DNA from: Hypomesus transpacificus
Taxonomy: Eukaryota > Chordata > Actinopteri > Osmeriformes > Osmeridae
DNA length: 64,000 bases
Direction of reading: 5' to 3'
NCBI RefSeq assembly: GCF_021917145.1
Contig: NC_061072.1
Span: 9,744,805-9,808,804 of the forward strand
Below, piece after piece: positions 35,411 to 47,094 of this stretch. Made by a program: the position numbers and the translations under genes. The notes under the pieces are model-generated. The model had not been told where the DNA came from, made no database searches, and saw only the letters and a list, made by a program, of their open reading frames with translations. Position 1 is the stretch's first letter, and each line of letters begins with the position of its first letter.

Positions 35411-38400
35411 TTAGAAGTTCAGATTCTTTGCAACTTCCCAAGGAAACTCCTTCCTGCCAAAATGACCGTAGCAAGCTGTCTTCTGGTAGATGGGCCTCTT
35501 CAAATCCAAGTCTCTGTATACATTCAAATAAGATCAATCGTAAAATCATCATTCAAATCGTGTACCGCCCGTATTACATTAACATTTAGTCATTTAGCAG
35601 ACGCTCTTATCCAGAGCGACTTACAGTAACTACAGGGACATTCTCCCCGAGGCAAGTAGGGTGAAGTGCCTTGCCCAAAGACACAACGTCATTTGGCACA
35701 GCCGGGAATCGAACCAACAACCTTCTGATTAATAGCCCGATTCCCTAACCACTCAGCCATCTGACCCCCACGTATTACACGTATTACCATTAACCAACCC
35801 TGAGTGGCTACCAGATGAAAATTATGTGTGGAACATTCAAGATCCTACTCGCCTCACTATGACCCCTGGTCTGAGGTCAAAGTTCTTGTTGACAATCTGT
35901 AACAGCTCCTTCTCATTCTTCTGGGAAGAACCGTAGGTGAAAAGGGATATGGATAAAGGGTGGGCCACTCCAATAGCATAGGCCACCTGTAAGAGAGAGA
36001 CAGATCACTTTGAAATGCAGACTGAGATGGTAAATATCCTCTCTCAGCTTGGCAAAGTTAATTTGGTCCACTCACCTGTACCAGGACCCTCCTGCAGAGA
36101 TTGGCCTTGACCAGGGATTTAGCCACCCAACGGGCAGCATAGGCTGCGGAGCGGTCCACCTTGGTGTAGTCTTTACCAGAGAAGGCTCCTCCCCCATGGG
36201 CCCCCCAGCCACCATAGGTGTCCACAATGATCTTCCTACCAGTCACACCCGCATCACCCTGTCAGAGAAACCCGTTGTACAGTGTATGAGATAGTACTCA
36301 GTACAGAAGTTGAACTAATAATGGTCTTTATTAGCCATTTCTTGGAGCCTGTCAAGGAAACACAGCTTTGCAAATGGGTTGAAAACAGGAAGTGAGAGGA
36401 AGTGGTCATAGACGGTACAGGGGGAGTTTTAACCTGAGGTCCACCAATGACAAAGCGTCCACTGGGCTGTAGGTGGTAGATGGTGTTCACATCCAGGTAC
36501 TTGGAAGGAACCACAGCTTTGATGACCTTCTCTTTGAGAATCTCCTTCTGTTCCTCTAGACTGACAAAGTCATCGTGCTGCACTGAAATGACCACTGTGT
36601 GGACTCTCCTGGGGATGACTGCACCATTCTCCTGGGTGTAGTGAACGGTGACCTGGAGAGGAGAGGGGGAACCGGGAGATAAGATATTTAATGTAGTTGG
36701 TGTAGGCTGAATTCTATTTAGGACTGTATGAGTGTTACTCAGTTTCGACCCATTTGTTCAAACAGTAAATCAGATGTTGAGGGGCAAATTGAGATCTGTC
36801 AAACATCTCTTTGGTCACTGTCACTATCACTCAGAAACTCCAAATAGCTCCTTCAGGGCTCGTCTTCCACACCGGGTCAATCGTTTCATGCTGGAGATTT
36901 TCCAAAGCGCACTGTGCGTAGCAGATGGGCAGGGGGGACCTCTAAAGACTAATCATAGTGGAGTGGAGTTGTGCATGTTGAGTCAAAACCCTCCCCATAC
37001 AGGGCAGAAATAGTCCATGGAATGAGTCCAAGCTTAGAAATGCAAGGTATCTGTGTAAATATTGACAACTGGTGTTGTGTGTAAACGTCTCATGTGACTT
37101 TCCGTTGAAAGATGATAACATGGCACAAAACTTTAAATGGAGACGTAAAAACTGTTTGTGCGGGTGCTCATGTTGAAACCCTGTTAAAGGTCTCCGTGTG
37201 ATTCATGGGGGGTCAGTGAATGACGTCAGCAGGGATGGGCTCAGGAGTGATTGCTATTGGGCAGGCCCCCCAGCATCATACCTGGGTTTTAGAATCGGGG
37301 CGCAGCCATGGGACTGTCCCGTTCCGCCTCAGTTCCGCCATCTTGGAGTTGAGTTTGTGGGCGAGGACGATCGTCAGAGGCATGCACTCCTCTGTCTCAT
37401 CAGTTGCGTAGCCAAACATCAGACCCTGAAAACAAGTAATATGGGCTGTAGAAAGTTTCAAAATCCAATAGAATGTTAAAATTTTTGTCAGTTGGTTTGC
37501 ATCCTTCTCTTATCACAGAGGAAAGAGTGGAAACCTGATCTCCCGCTCCGATGTCATCCTCAGTGCGGTCGATGTGAACACCCTGGGCAATATCAGGGGA
37601 TTGCTGCTCTAGAGCCACAAGCACATTGCAGGTCTTATAGTCAAAACCTGGAAAGACAGAAAAAAAATGTTTAAGGTGCACATTACATACACACAGGTGT
37701 TATCATCTCACAATAATAACAAATATTTGTTATTTCTATAAAGTATTACCTTTATCGGAGTTGTCATAGCCAATATATCTGATGGTGTCTCTCACCACTT
37801 TCTGATAGTCTACGTTAGCCCGAGATGTGATCTCTCCACAGAGCAGAACCATTCCAGTCTTACACACTGTCTCTGTTGACAACACAACACATTTCATACA
37901 GTATTTCGGTTATTTTCTCTCGTTCACAAATGCTTCAACTCTGCTGCCCTCCAGTGGCGAGCTGTGCTCTTTCACTCACCACAGCCAACCTTGGCATCAG
38001 GGTCTTGCTTCAGGTGAGCATCTAGCACAGCATCGCTGATCTGGTCGCATATCTTATCTGGGAAACATTGACGTAACTAAGTGACACTGTGTTACAAACC
38101 AGTTTGTCTGGCAAAGCAAGATAACTGCATTACTTTGATCCCAATGGTCGTTCCCCCAGTTGGGGGAGTGATTTCCTTCCCTGACCTTTTTCTTGCGTGA
38201 GGCTGGGTATGAGGGACTGCCTAAGGTTGGATTTCACCACCCTTCCATCACTGTACTCCTGGCTCATATTAAGTGCTACAGCCCTCGGAATAGCCCTTGC
38301 ATCTGTGAATGCATAGCTCGTGCTTTACTCCAAAGACTATGACTGGCGTTGCCAAAATTCAACTTCGGGGACCATATATATGTTCAGAGCACTGCTACTA

Positions 38401-39267
38401 TGTACACATGGGTCCACACCACATTATTAGCATGCATATGGTGTTTCCTCATAGATCAAAGGATGTGCGTTTAAAGCATGTCAAACTTTATTTGGGGAAA
38501 CGTGTGGTAAGAGGTTTACAGTATTTACAGCAGGTCAAGCTGTTTCTGACAAGTTGTACTGACATTAAATTAAGAGAAGGCACTAGGTCATGCGAAGCAG
38601 GTGTAAAAGCTCATGTTCATTGGCATGGAGCCAAGTAAGTGAGTAAGTGTGAGGTAAGTATACAGTATGTTACGTTGGGTATTTGAGTACAATAGAACTG
38701 GTAGGATCCTGGAATGTGCTAATCAACATTGTTCTTATCAACATGATTACACACAGATAAGATGTTGCTGTGTTGATGTGTTAACATGTCAGTGATCTTG
38801 TCATGTCTTATTAACTCAATTGACACATGTTCACCCTGCCTTACTGTACATTCAACATTTTGACGACAGTCGCCATTGAGTAACAGTAGCACATGTTCTC
38901 TGTGTTGAGTGCTTGCCAATCAAATGTCAACATAATATTACTACTTTGCCGCATATGTGCATCAGACATTAAACATGGAAAACATCTATTTGCATTTTAA
39001 TGACCCTGAGAAGAAGGTTCTGTCTTCTCAAATATGAGTTTTTCACACGTGAACAAATCACATTAACTAAAGGAACTGCAGTGTGGGTAGACTCTCCTGC
39101 CTTATTAAGCATGTTTCCATGATGGGAACCATGCCTGTTATGGTCAATATGTAGAATAATGACCAAAAGATATTCTTCTTACCAGGGTGTCCTTCTCCCA
39201 CAGACTCAGAGGTAAACATGAAGGACCCATCGTAGTGCTGGGAGTCGTAGTCCACTGACCCATTCAT
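35411..39267 (-). CDS. mat1a: Methionine adenosyltransferase (S-adenosylmethionine synthase), 393 aa, 9 exons
   Basis: Minus-strand exons 39267-39183, 38057-37980, 37872-37750, 37647-37535, 37425-37282, 36652-36434, 36258-36076, 35986-35853 and 35513-35411 join in phase to 393 codons (human MAT1A 395). The cytosolic enzyme makes S-adenosylmethionine from methionine and ATP. Visible signatures are [13 protein letters not shown] (His/Asp in the ATP/methionine site), [15 protein letters not shown] (signature 1), GGGAFSGKD (signature 2) and the C-terminus [16 protein letters not shown]. The last intron starts with GC, not GT (see findings). MAT1A and MAT2A proteins are very similar; I chose mat1a because of the adjacent dydc and prxl2a genes, as in human 10q23.1. 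The residue matching human MAT1A Cys121 is Gly118 here, as in MAT2A. Intron 8 carries a SINE. Confidence 0.93.
35579..35770 (-). mobile_element. tRNA-derived SINE, mat1a intron 8
   Basis: Reads tail-first on the plus strand: ACATTTAGTCATTTAGCAGA, then CTCTTATCCAGAGCGACTT, then the complement of the B and A boxes near 35705-35765. Relative to mat1a transcription it is in sense orientation. Confidence 0.82.
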
Positions 39268-41050
39268 CCTGTTTTCGTCTTTCAGCTTAGATCTAAGAGT
39301 GTGCTGTGAACACTGTGTTGGGTATTATGTCCGAACCTCTTTTGAAAAAGGACAGAAGTTGAATGAGACTCTGATGCTTCTAGAAATGCAGTATTATCAC
39401 CCAGTGCAGAGCCCACCACACTCACATACTCTGTGAAGCAAAGACAACATACACCCTCATATACGCACACTTACACTGAGAGGGGGAGGGGGGCATGTGA
39501 ACCAATGGGTCAGACCATTCAGAAGAGAGAAGAGAGAGGGTGGGATTAGAAGTTCTTGGAAAAACTTATTTAACTCATCATATGCGAAACATTGGCCTTC
39601 AGTGTCAACTATAATATACACATATGACATATGGCATATGTACCAATTATTTCAAATTCCGTCTATATAAATCTGGTGTGCACCCTCCTGGTATATAAAT
39701 AAGTATTTAATTTATTCAGGATTTTCTTTTGATGTTTCCCGCACTCTCGTTTCCCCATGTTCTCTTTTGTAGTAACTGGGGACCCCTGAGTTTCCTGGTG
39801 GGACGTAGGTGACTGTACACAGATCACAGCAGAATTCTATGCAGTTCTGGGGCTGTTGAATGGATAGATTTATTGGCAAAAGTTGCATAATTTAATCATA
39901 TAAATAAATATTTGCAAGCTCTAGCCTACATTTTTGGTAGTAAATGGAAATGTTTTGAACGTTGATATCTTAAAAAATCTCCAACACAAATGTTGAGTCA
40001 AATACGTTTTTGGTGTTCTCTAAAAAGTATTGCATGTAGCTTAGTTATGGGTAGGCTAACTGTTATAAGCTTTCACTTTTTAAACAATCCTTTTATGAAC
40101 CGTGCACGTGTTTGTGTTCTAATGCTTGGGATCGGGTGTTGGTGAGGGGTGAGCTTGGCCTTGCTGGCAGAGCAGTGCGACAGGGTGATCAGTGCTAAGA
40201 TCCAGTTTCCCCTCCAATAGTTCAAGGGAATGTGGCAGCTGTTGGGTGTGTACAACAGTCCACGTCGGTATATTCCGACTGCAGTCCGACTCTAGACAGT
40301 GTGACCAGCAATCACAGATTTCTTTGAACGCAGCCCGAAGAATGATTCGCAGCCGAAACAAAATAAAACTTGATGCATCATTTTGTTATTTACACAAAAA
40401 AAATCTTCGAGGTTTGAAGAATGATCCTGAGTGAGTGTGCTAGATAACACTAGCTATATATCTCTAGACGTATGCATGTTTGTAGTAGGCTTGGACAATT
40501 CAATTTGATCAAACAACAAATACATTGACATAACTCTCATCGAAATAACTTAACCAATAAACTTAATCTATTGCTCCGAAGACCTTGGTCTTGGATTGTG
40601 TTTCAATTCAAGATGGAACTTTGTCGTTTGGAACAAACAGAGGGACCAGTCTTAAAGTGACACTGTTACCATGGGGATTCAACACATTTCCGGATGCATT
40701 TAGTACTGAAGTGAAGGGAAAATACTGGTTTGTTTCAGATCTAATTTTTCATAGATCTAGCTATTTTGGATTCACACAATCCTCTCTTTAAGCTTTTAAT
40801 GAATAATACATCAAAACATATTTCGACTTGTCAGCTGTATTTCAATTTTAAATTTGACAAACTCAACAAACTTATAATTAGAAGCTAATATCGATCTTGC
40901 TAAAATGCTCACAATTCTTGCAAAATTAAGCTATACTTTACTGAAATGATAACCCTCATTACAGCAATGAACATTAATACTCTAGTTAACTCAAAGTTGA
41001 ATTTTAAGAAGCTATCATAATGCAGTATAATCATTCCTTTATAGCCAAAT
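39268..41050. promoter_or_regulatory. Divergent mat1a / dydc intergenic region
   Basis: The two genes are transcribed away from each other from this 1.8-kb interval, the same head-to-head arrangement as human MAT1A and a DYDC gene. It should hold both promoters and the untranslated first exon(s) of dydc. I see no clear TATA box or CpG island. A purine-rich patch lies at 39480-39542. The boundaries are those of the coding sequences, not of mapped start sites. Confidence 0.45.
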
Positions 41051-43386
41051 ATGGACTCTGAATACTTGAAAAAGGGCATGGGAAAATGTCTCACGGAGGG
41101 GTTAGCCGAAGTGTCCGAGCAGCGCCCGATGGATCCAATCGAGTTTCTAGCCCACTGGATTTACAAGTACAAAGAAAACATGGATTATGAGGAGAAAGTA
41201 AGTGACGTGTTGTTCCAACGGCTGCCATTAAGGGGCAGCCTATATCTAGTGTTACCAATACCGTAAGTCACATACTATAACAAAGGCTATATCAAAATGT
41301 TCATGTCAAATTATAAGCTTCCCTGTGCTGTTTATGATAATTAAAGAAAAAGGCACACCAGAGACTACTGGAGCAAGAGCAGGAGAAAGCCAGGAAAGAA
41401 CATTTATACCTGAAGCAAATGAAGGAGGAGGAGGACAAGATCAGGGAGTCGCTGGAGGAATCCAAAGTAAGCCGGGGAACAGAAAAAAAACAGACAACTT
41501 ATTTTGTATTTGAACAACCATAATGGTTTATTTGTGCCATTTTTGCAGCCACCAGAGGGACTGATTGCAACACCTCTCTCGGATCCTTTACCAGAGAGGC
41601 CGAAGACATCCAACAGCCCTAAGCTTGCTGCAGTGGTGGAGGGGGACAACACTGTACGTTTTCATACAAATTCAAGACAGATGTGTTTGTGTTTTGCTGT
41701 TATACTTTTAGATAACACAAGTATGGTTAAGTACTACTGTGTATTATATAGCACAGTTAAAATAAAATACCTGATAAATAATCCCACAATGCACTTTGAC
41801 AAGATACTTACAAACAAGGACCCATTGTGGATAGGAAGCTTAGCAAAACTTTTAAACAATAAATCACTGACTGCCGAGACAGTTCAGAACAGGATTCAAA
41901 GATGGACCTGATCAACCCCATCATCAGATCTCTCAGGGCGTTGGCGATGCGAATGAGCCTCATGATTCAGACATACCCATCATCGCCCCTCTGCAAACCA
42001 AACAGGAAACAGAGGAAATCCAAAACAAAGTATTGGAGGATATCACAGTAGAGGAGGTGGTGACAAGTGTTCCACACTAATATATTTTCTCCTGGTGGTG
42101 GTGCTATCCTATCCTCAGTGACTCAAAACTCCAATTTCTTATGGGATTTTACAGTTCTGACCTTTTGCCTCTGGTGATTTGTGCATGATGACATCATCAC
42201 TTGTCCGGCGTAAAGAATATTGTTTGAAAAATATTAAATGAGGTGGTGTATCTGCCAGGGGAAAGTCGCAGATGATGTAACAGCTCCAGCCCTCACAGAT
42301 CCAACTCTGGCAGAGCCAGAGGAGAGAGACTCTGCCCCTGTCGATCCCCTCAGATCCCAGGTCAAAGACTCTGAAGAGATGCCTGTGGAGAAAACTAAAG
42401 TAGAGTCAGAGTACACCGATGACCAAGATGGAGAAAAGGTGACGTGTTCTCTATTTTATAAAACAATGGCAGAGTATGAGGTGTCTGTTGATATAGATCA
42501 GTTATCAGTTGCTCTGGCATCTAAGGTTTTGTCTGTCTAAATGGCCAACAGATGACTCATAAACCTAAGGCCAGTGAACCTGATGAATCCACACAAGGTT
42601 TGTCACTTTCAGGAAAAAAGAGCGGTGAAGTCAAACCAGATGAAATTCTATCTGAGGAGCCACAAAAAGAAGAGAAAAGTATTTCACCTAATCACCTGGA
42701 CAAAGATAAGGTGATGTTCTACAAAAACTTATTTAAAAACAAATGACCACTGAAGAATAATAGCTACTGACAGAATAGGTACAATAACAGACACCCCCAA
42801 AAGAGAAAGGGAGGAACAAAAAGAATAATGTGACTTGACAGAAAAAAGGAGAGCAAGCCTAGAGAGGACTGGAGCAAGGACAGGATTAAGTCTGAAAGTC
42901 AAAGGTAACGTGAGGATCTGTTAAACAGAGCCATTCAAGACAACAAGCAGCATTTCCCAGTCAGAGAGGCAGCAATGTCCTGAAGCCGAGGAGACGTCCA
43001 GTTATAGAAACCCACCGACAGAAAGAGAGAGAGACAGAGAGAAAGACAGAACAGGGATTGTTATAATACTTTACAAGTGTTCTTCTGATAAACTCGTCGC
43101 AGGAGCCAGACAAAGCAGAGACTAGTGGGGCAGCAGATGACACTGCAACTGCGGAGAGCAGTGATCTTAAATCAAACGTCACACCAATTGTGGAGGGGAC
43201 GGTGACATCAGAGGGGGTACTTGAAAACTCGGCTCCTGTTGATGAAGTCCAGGTGACAGTATCTGAAAGTGCCTTTGAGATTATTTAGTGTTGCACAAAC
43301 AGAATGGCTGTATGACACTAGTTAAAATGTCAAATATTCACTGAGCCTTTTTCTTTTTCAGGAAGAAGAGGCATAACAGTGCTGAT
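41051..43386 (+). CDS. dydc1: DPY30-motif protein (DYDC1/DYDC2 family), ~331 aa, 8 coding exons
   Basis: Exons 41051-41197, 41347-41466, 41549-41653, 41937-42056, 42259-42438, 42552-42710, 43103-43252 and 43372-43386 are all phase 0 and join to 331 codons. The N-terminus [20 protein letters not shown], then [19 protein letters not shown], is the DPY-30 dimerisation motif as found in DYDC1/2. A Glu/Lys-rich coiled-coil stretch follows (exon 2, [19 protein letters not shown]). The rest is a low-complexity acidic tail of Glu, Asp, Pro and Ser. Human DYDC proteins are about 177 aa, so the tail is much longer here. Family members are linked to cilia/sperm flagella and radial-spoke-like assemblies; that role is inference for this gene. 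The exon 4 end is ambiguous: GAG/GTGGTG at 42056 or three bases later. The exon 5 acceptor (GCCAG before 42259) is weak. Choice between dydc1 and dydc2 is uncertain. Confidence 0.8.
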
Positions 43387-44059
43387 GAATATCATTCTAC
43401 ATAACATGAGAGTTGTTTATTACAGATAGTGTGTACTCAACCATAAATGTGTTCAATATATGATGTAAACTGAATTGGACCACTGATGTAATTTTGTAAT
43501 CGTAACTGATTATCCTGTAGCACAATGGTAACAGCTTTGTTTTTAATCAAAGATAAATTAACGGAGTAGGCCTATATCTGTTTCGCCTCTTGAGCTTTTT
43601 TTTATGTAGCCTAATGTCCCACTTATTGTGATTATAGAACATAGAAAACAAATGATAAAACCAGCAAGCTCAGACATCATCATCCGAATGATAACCTTGA
43701 TGATGGCGCCACACTGATAAGCCACATCTGAGGGGCATCTACCCCAATCAAGCCACGGTGACGCTAGGCCTATTCATTCCCATAATACCTCTGATAGGCT
43801 ACTTTCGAAAGTGCTTGTGTAATCTGAAAAAGGATTGGCTGCATGTCAAGTTACTAAAGAATTTAGCCTGGATAATTTTTTTTAAAGGGTTTTCTTCAGT
43901 GACTTAAACCGTTGAGTCACAGTTTTGCCGAAGCTTTGTCAAGTAAACTGCGCGGCTCGTTTGTCTAACTCGCTCATATTAGCTTGGAAATGATTGAAAG
44001 CGAAGAGTAAATCATCCAGTGTATTTCGGTGGTTGGGGAGAAGGGAAACTGCTTTGGCT
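43387..44059. other. dydc 3' end and prxl2a promoter region
   Basis: No coding sequence other than short frames. The frame running into the prxl2a start is open back to 43994 but has no ATG before 44060, so it is 5'UTR. Confidence 0.5.
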
Positions 44060-45470
44060 ATGATGGAGTTATTGGTCCAAAGCGTAGGTGCGGTGGGCGC
44101 GCTGGTTGCCAGTGTATTGCGCTCTTTCACTGACATATTTTTAACTCCACCATTGAAGGCCACCCTCAAACACTTAGAGGACACTGACCTCAAAACAGTT
44201 AAAGGTGGTAAGTTGTTTTACGTTATTTAATTTAGGCCTACCAGTTTTTTCTTCATAAACGTCTTAAAACGCTCTGGATAAGAGCGTCTGCTAAATGACT
44301 AAAACAGCGTTATAGTATGATGACTCATTGAACTTTTCCCTGCCTTGCCTTATTGCACACCCTTTCACCTACTTTCTTCACACAGAACAGAGGACTTTCA
44401 AAGCCAAAGCTCTCTGGGAGAAATCTGGAGCTGTAATCATGGCTGTAAGGCGTCCTGGATGATTTTTGTGCAGAGAGGTACAACAAAACATAGCTATCTG
44501 CATCTATCTTTACATAGCTATCTGCATAGCTATCTGCATCTATCTTTATCCTTTTTTTTTTTGCTGCTTCAACAATGCCCATGGGAAAGGTTCTGCTCTG
44601 ATGTATTGTGGAGGCTTTCGTGTTATGGTCTTACAAGGTGCTTTGTCTTTCTTCAGGAGGCCTCTGAGCTGTCCTCTCTGAAGCCCCAGCTGGATGAGCT
44701 TGGGGTCCCTCTGTACGCTGTAGTGAAGGAGGACATCGGCACAGAGATCCAGAGCTTCCGACCCTACTTCAATGGGGAGATTTTCATGGATGAGAAGGTT
44801 AAACCATAGAGAAATGAGTGGTCATGTTTGGACAATTTCATCAATGTTTAGTTCCTGGGAACCGTTTTAATTGATAAGTTCAACTAGCATGGGACATTGT
44901 CTTCCACGCATGATGCGACTTTTCATGGCACTGCACTAAAATTATGAATGGTGATTAGTACAAATCCTCTTTTTCCACTTCCTTTCTTGTAACACAGAAA
45001 ACCCTTTTTCTTTTTTTTACAGAGGCGTTTTTATGGTCCACGTGAACGTAAAATGGGTCTCTCTGCATTTCTCCGATTGGGTGTGTGGATGAATGGTCTG
45101 CGGGCCTTTCAGAATGGATTCTTGGGGAACGTGTTTGGAGAAGGCTTTGTGCTGGGTGGGGTATTTGTCATCGGAACAGGGCAGCAGGTAGGCACAAGAA
45201 TGGCACCGATATCTCCATCATACTAAACTGAATCACTATCATATGTCCTGAGGAATAAAACCAAGTCTTCACATGTGGTTTAGTGATGTGTCCTGACTCC
45301 TCAGGGGGCAGCGCTGCTGTCGGTCTCATCAGAGCTCACATGCTGTGCTTTTTCCTCAGGGTGTACTGCTGGAGCACAGGGAGATGGAGTTTGGGGACAA
45401 AGTCAACACTCTGGAGGTGCTTAAGGCTGCCAGAAAAATACCAACCGAGCTTGTGACTCTGGAAAAATAA
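44060..45470 (+). CDS. prxl2a: Selenoprotein U / PRXL2A, first tandem copy, 218 aa including Sec75, 5 exons
   Basis: Exons 44060-44207, 44386-44477, 44657-44797, 45023-45187 and 45360-45470 join in phase to 218 codons, with TGA at 44460-44462 read as selenocysteine. The context is AVRRPG-U-FLCRE, where human PRXL2A (FAM213A, PAMM) has Cys. Sec75 and Cys78 form a UxxC redox centre in a thioredoxin-like, peroxiredoxin-like fold. An N-terminal hydrophobic stretch (LLVQSVGAVGALVASVL) is probably a membrane anchor or signal. Other family signatures are GVPLYAVVKE, RFYGPRERKMG, GEGFVLGGVFVIG and LLEHREMEFGDKVN. Two ATGs (44060, 44063) are adjacent; the first is used here. Sec readthrough is supported by conserved coding sequence after the TGA through four more exons and by a SECIS at 45617-45661. 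Selenoprotein U is a known fish selenoprotein family. AATAAA is at 45723. A second copy lies 1.6 kb downstream. Confidence 0.94.
44269..44303 (+). mobile_element. SINE 3'-tail fragment, prxl2a copy 1 intron 1
   Basis: CGCTCTGGATAAGAGCGTCT followed by GCTAAATGACTAAA only, with no tRNA-like head: a severely 5'-truncated copy or a remnant of the related LINE tail. Confidence 0.65.
44460..44462 (+). other. In-frame TGA = selenocysteine codon (copy 1, Sec75)
   Basis: It lies in GGA-TGA-TTT-TTG-TGC, within a fully conserved exon, three codons before the resolving-type Cys. The frame continues through three more spliced exons to TAA at 45468. Confidence 0.93.
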
Positions 45471-45616
45471 CAATGTGCCCCTCAACTCGGCCTCAAGTTT
45501 GTTTAGCAGTTTGTCCACCTTATTGTTCATGATTTCTTGGGTATGGTTCTTACTGGGACGCCTATGGGTCTGTTCTGTGGATATGTATTTACTGTGAGGG
45601 ATTCTCTGATTGTGTT

Positions 45617-45661
45617 AATGATGGTCTGTCTCAAAACTCTTATGAGCGAGCATACCTGATG
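45617..45661 (+). promoter_or_regulatory. SECIS element, prxl2a copy 1
   Basis: The AATGATGGTC quartet strand (ATGA at 45618-45621) is followed by a helix, an AAAA apical motif at 45633-45636, the returning strand and CTGATG (TGAT at 45657-45660). This matches the eukaryotic SECIS consensus ATGA...AA...TGAT with correct spacing. It lies 147 nt after the stop codon and before the AATAAA. The helix has a few mismatches and bulges. Confidence 0.85.
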
Positions 45662-45722
45662 CCTACATTCTGTGTCCTAAACTTCCAACCCACAGCAGAT
45701 CTACAAGCTCCTTAGAAGTTCC

Positions 45723-45728
45723 AATAAA
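45723..45728 (+). other. Polyadenylation signal, prxl2a copy 1
   Basis: AATAAA in TTCCAATAAACATAAT, 62 nt after the SECIS, so the SECIS is inside the mRNA. Confidence 0.8.
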
Positions 45729-47094
45729 CATAATTTGAATAGAGATCATTGTGTACTGTTTGTTTTCAATGTCCTATTTTCAGTTGGTTGACCCCTTTTG
45801 GTTGGGATTAGTTACATGTCTTTATCAACTTTTGTTTCTGTTCAAGGTCCTTGGGCGACTTTTCAGAGGGACTTTCTTACAATGTTTCATGTTTGAAATT
45901 CATGCTACGATTCGCTCGTTCGACTGTCATCAAAATGATACATTTTGACAGTATGGGATAAGTGAGCATGACTGCATATTTCACAAGACTGCATGCGGAC
46001 CCTGGAGCAAGACCAACGTTGGAGAGAGCAAGACAGACCAACCCTTTCCGAAAAGGCTTGAGACGTTAAAGAAAGCAAGTATTTTATGTGATTTGACTTT
46101 GTAAGATTTTAATTGGAAAAAGTTTAAATTAGTTTCTTGTCATTCAGAAGTAGCCTACTTTATCAAAATGATCGACTTCTAGTGCAGAACTGTTTCGAAA
46201 GTCATCTAATGGCGACGAAAAAAATGAGAAGAGGGTGTTTGAAACTGCTTTAGAATATTTTTGTGGAGAAAATGTCATTGTATTTGTATACCGTACAAAA
46301 TTGAGGATCCAACTTTAGCTCCACGTAGCACGAGACTAAAAGGGCATAAACAATTATGACGATTATTTATATGTAGATTAGGCGAAGTTATTCATTTAGC
46401 AGAAGCTTTTATCCAAAGCGTCATATATAGGTCTACAAATACCAGGCCCGCATGTAGAAAATACAGCAGAGAAGTGCAAGTTCCAACTGTAGGCCTACAG
46501 CTTCGCTGTTCAGGAATAGGCAGGTAGGATATGAAGATCCGGAGCAAAAATAACCATCCACGATGGAAACAATATCTAATCAAGTGCAACAACATCTTAA
46601 TCAAACCTTGTCTTTATAGATTATGTCAATGTTTTTATTATTTGATCTGTGCTACGCGGTTGTTGATTCCACCATGGCCATCTCATATCTGCCTAGCTCC
46701 AGACTGATTGTCCTATCAAATTCCTATGCTGTCATGAACTGCAGTTCTCTTGGGCAAAATATGGCTGTGTCAGATTAAACGGTGTAAAATGTTACGAAGT
46801 CTGTTTGTAGGCTTATCAGTGACCTTGTCTAGAATGCCTCAACTGTCTTTCTCAAGGGTCTGAGTCACTGAGGGCTGAGGGGTGGAAAACAGTGTGACTT
46901 AGTCATGCATGCTCATGACACTAAACCTGGCATGTCAGAAATATTTTTAACAATTAAGTTTAAGAATTAAGAAATGAAGCAGACTTTTGACAGCATGACA
47001 TTCATGATGTACTTTCTCCCATTTTAGTTTTCCGCTGGACCCAAATGCTTCTCGACTAGACTGAAAATAATATTTGTTTTCTTTGTACCGGCAG
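45729..47094. promoter_or_regulatory. Spacer between prxl2a copies; likely holds copy 2 promoter and untranslated first exon
   Basis: No coding sequence apart from short frames. A candidate 5' exon ends at 46078 with GAAAGCAA/GTATTT. Joined to the acceptor CCGGCAG at 47094 it would create GCA-ATG-CTG, a start codon split by the intron. A remnant of the SINE/LINE tail is at about 46390-46424. Confidence 0.4.

Noticed and set aside
35850-35862. Use of the GT donor GTGAGG just upstream of the GC donor in mat1a exon 8
   Set aside because: It would remove the conserved Val-Arg and shift the last exon out of frame; the GC donor restores VIVRDLDL exactly.
42831-42904. Extra dydc exon between 42710 and 43103
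   Set aside because: A possible acceptor and donor exist, but the in-phase frame meets TAG after six codons, while skipping it keeps all exons in phase.
44460-44462. In-frame TGA in prxl2a copy 1 (and at 47579 in copy 2) as a nonsense mutation
   Set aside because: Both copies have it at the exact site where the family uses Sec or Cys, coding continues through later exons, and each 3'UTR holds a SECIS core. Selenocysteine is the better reading.
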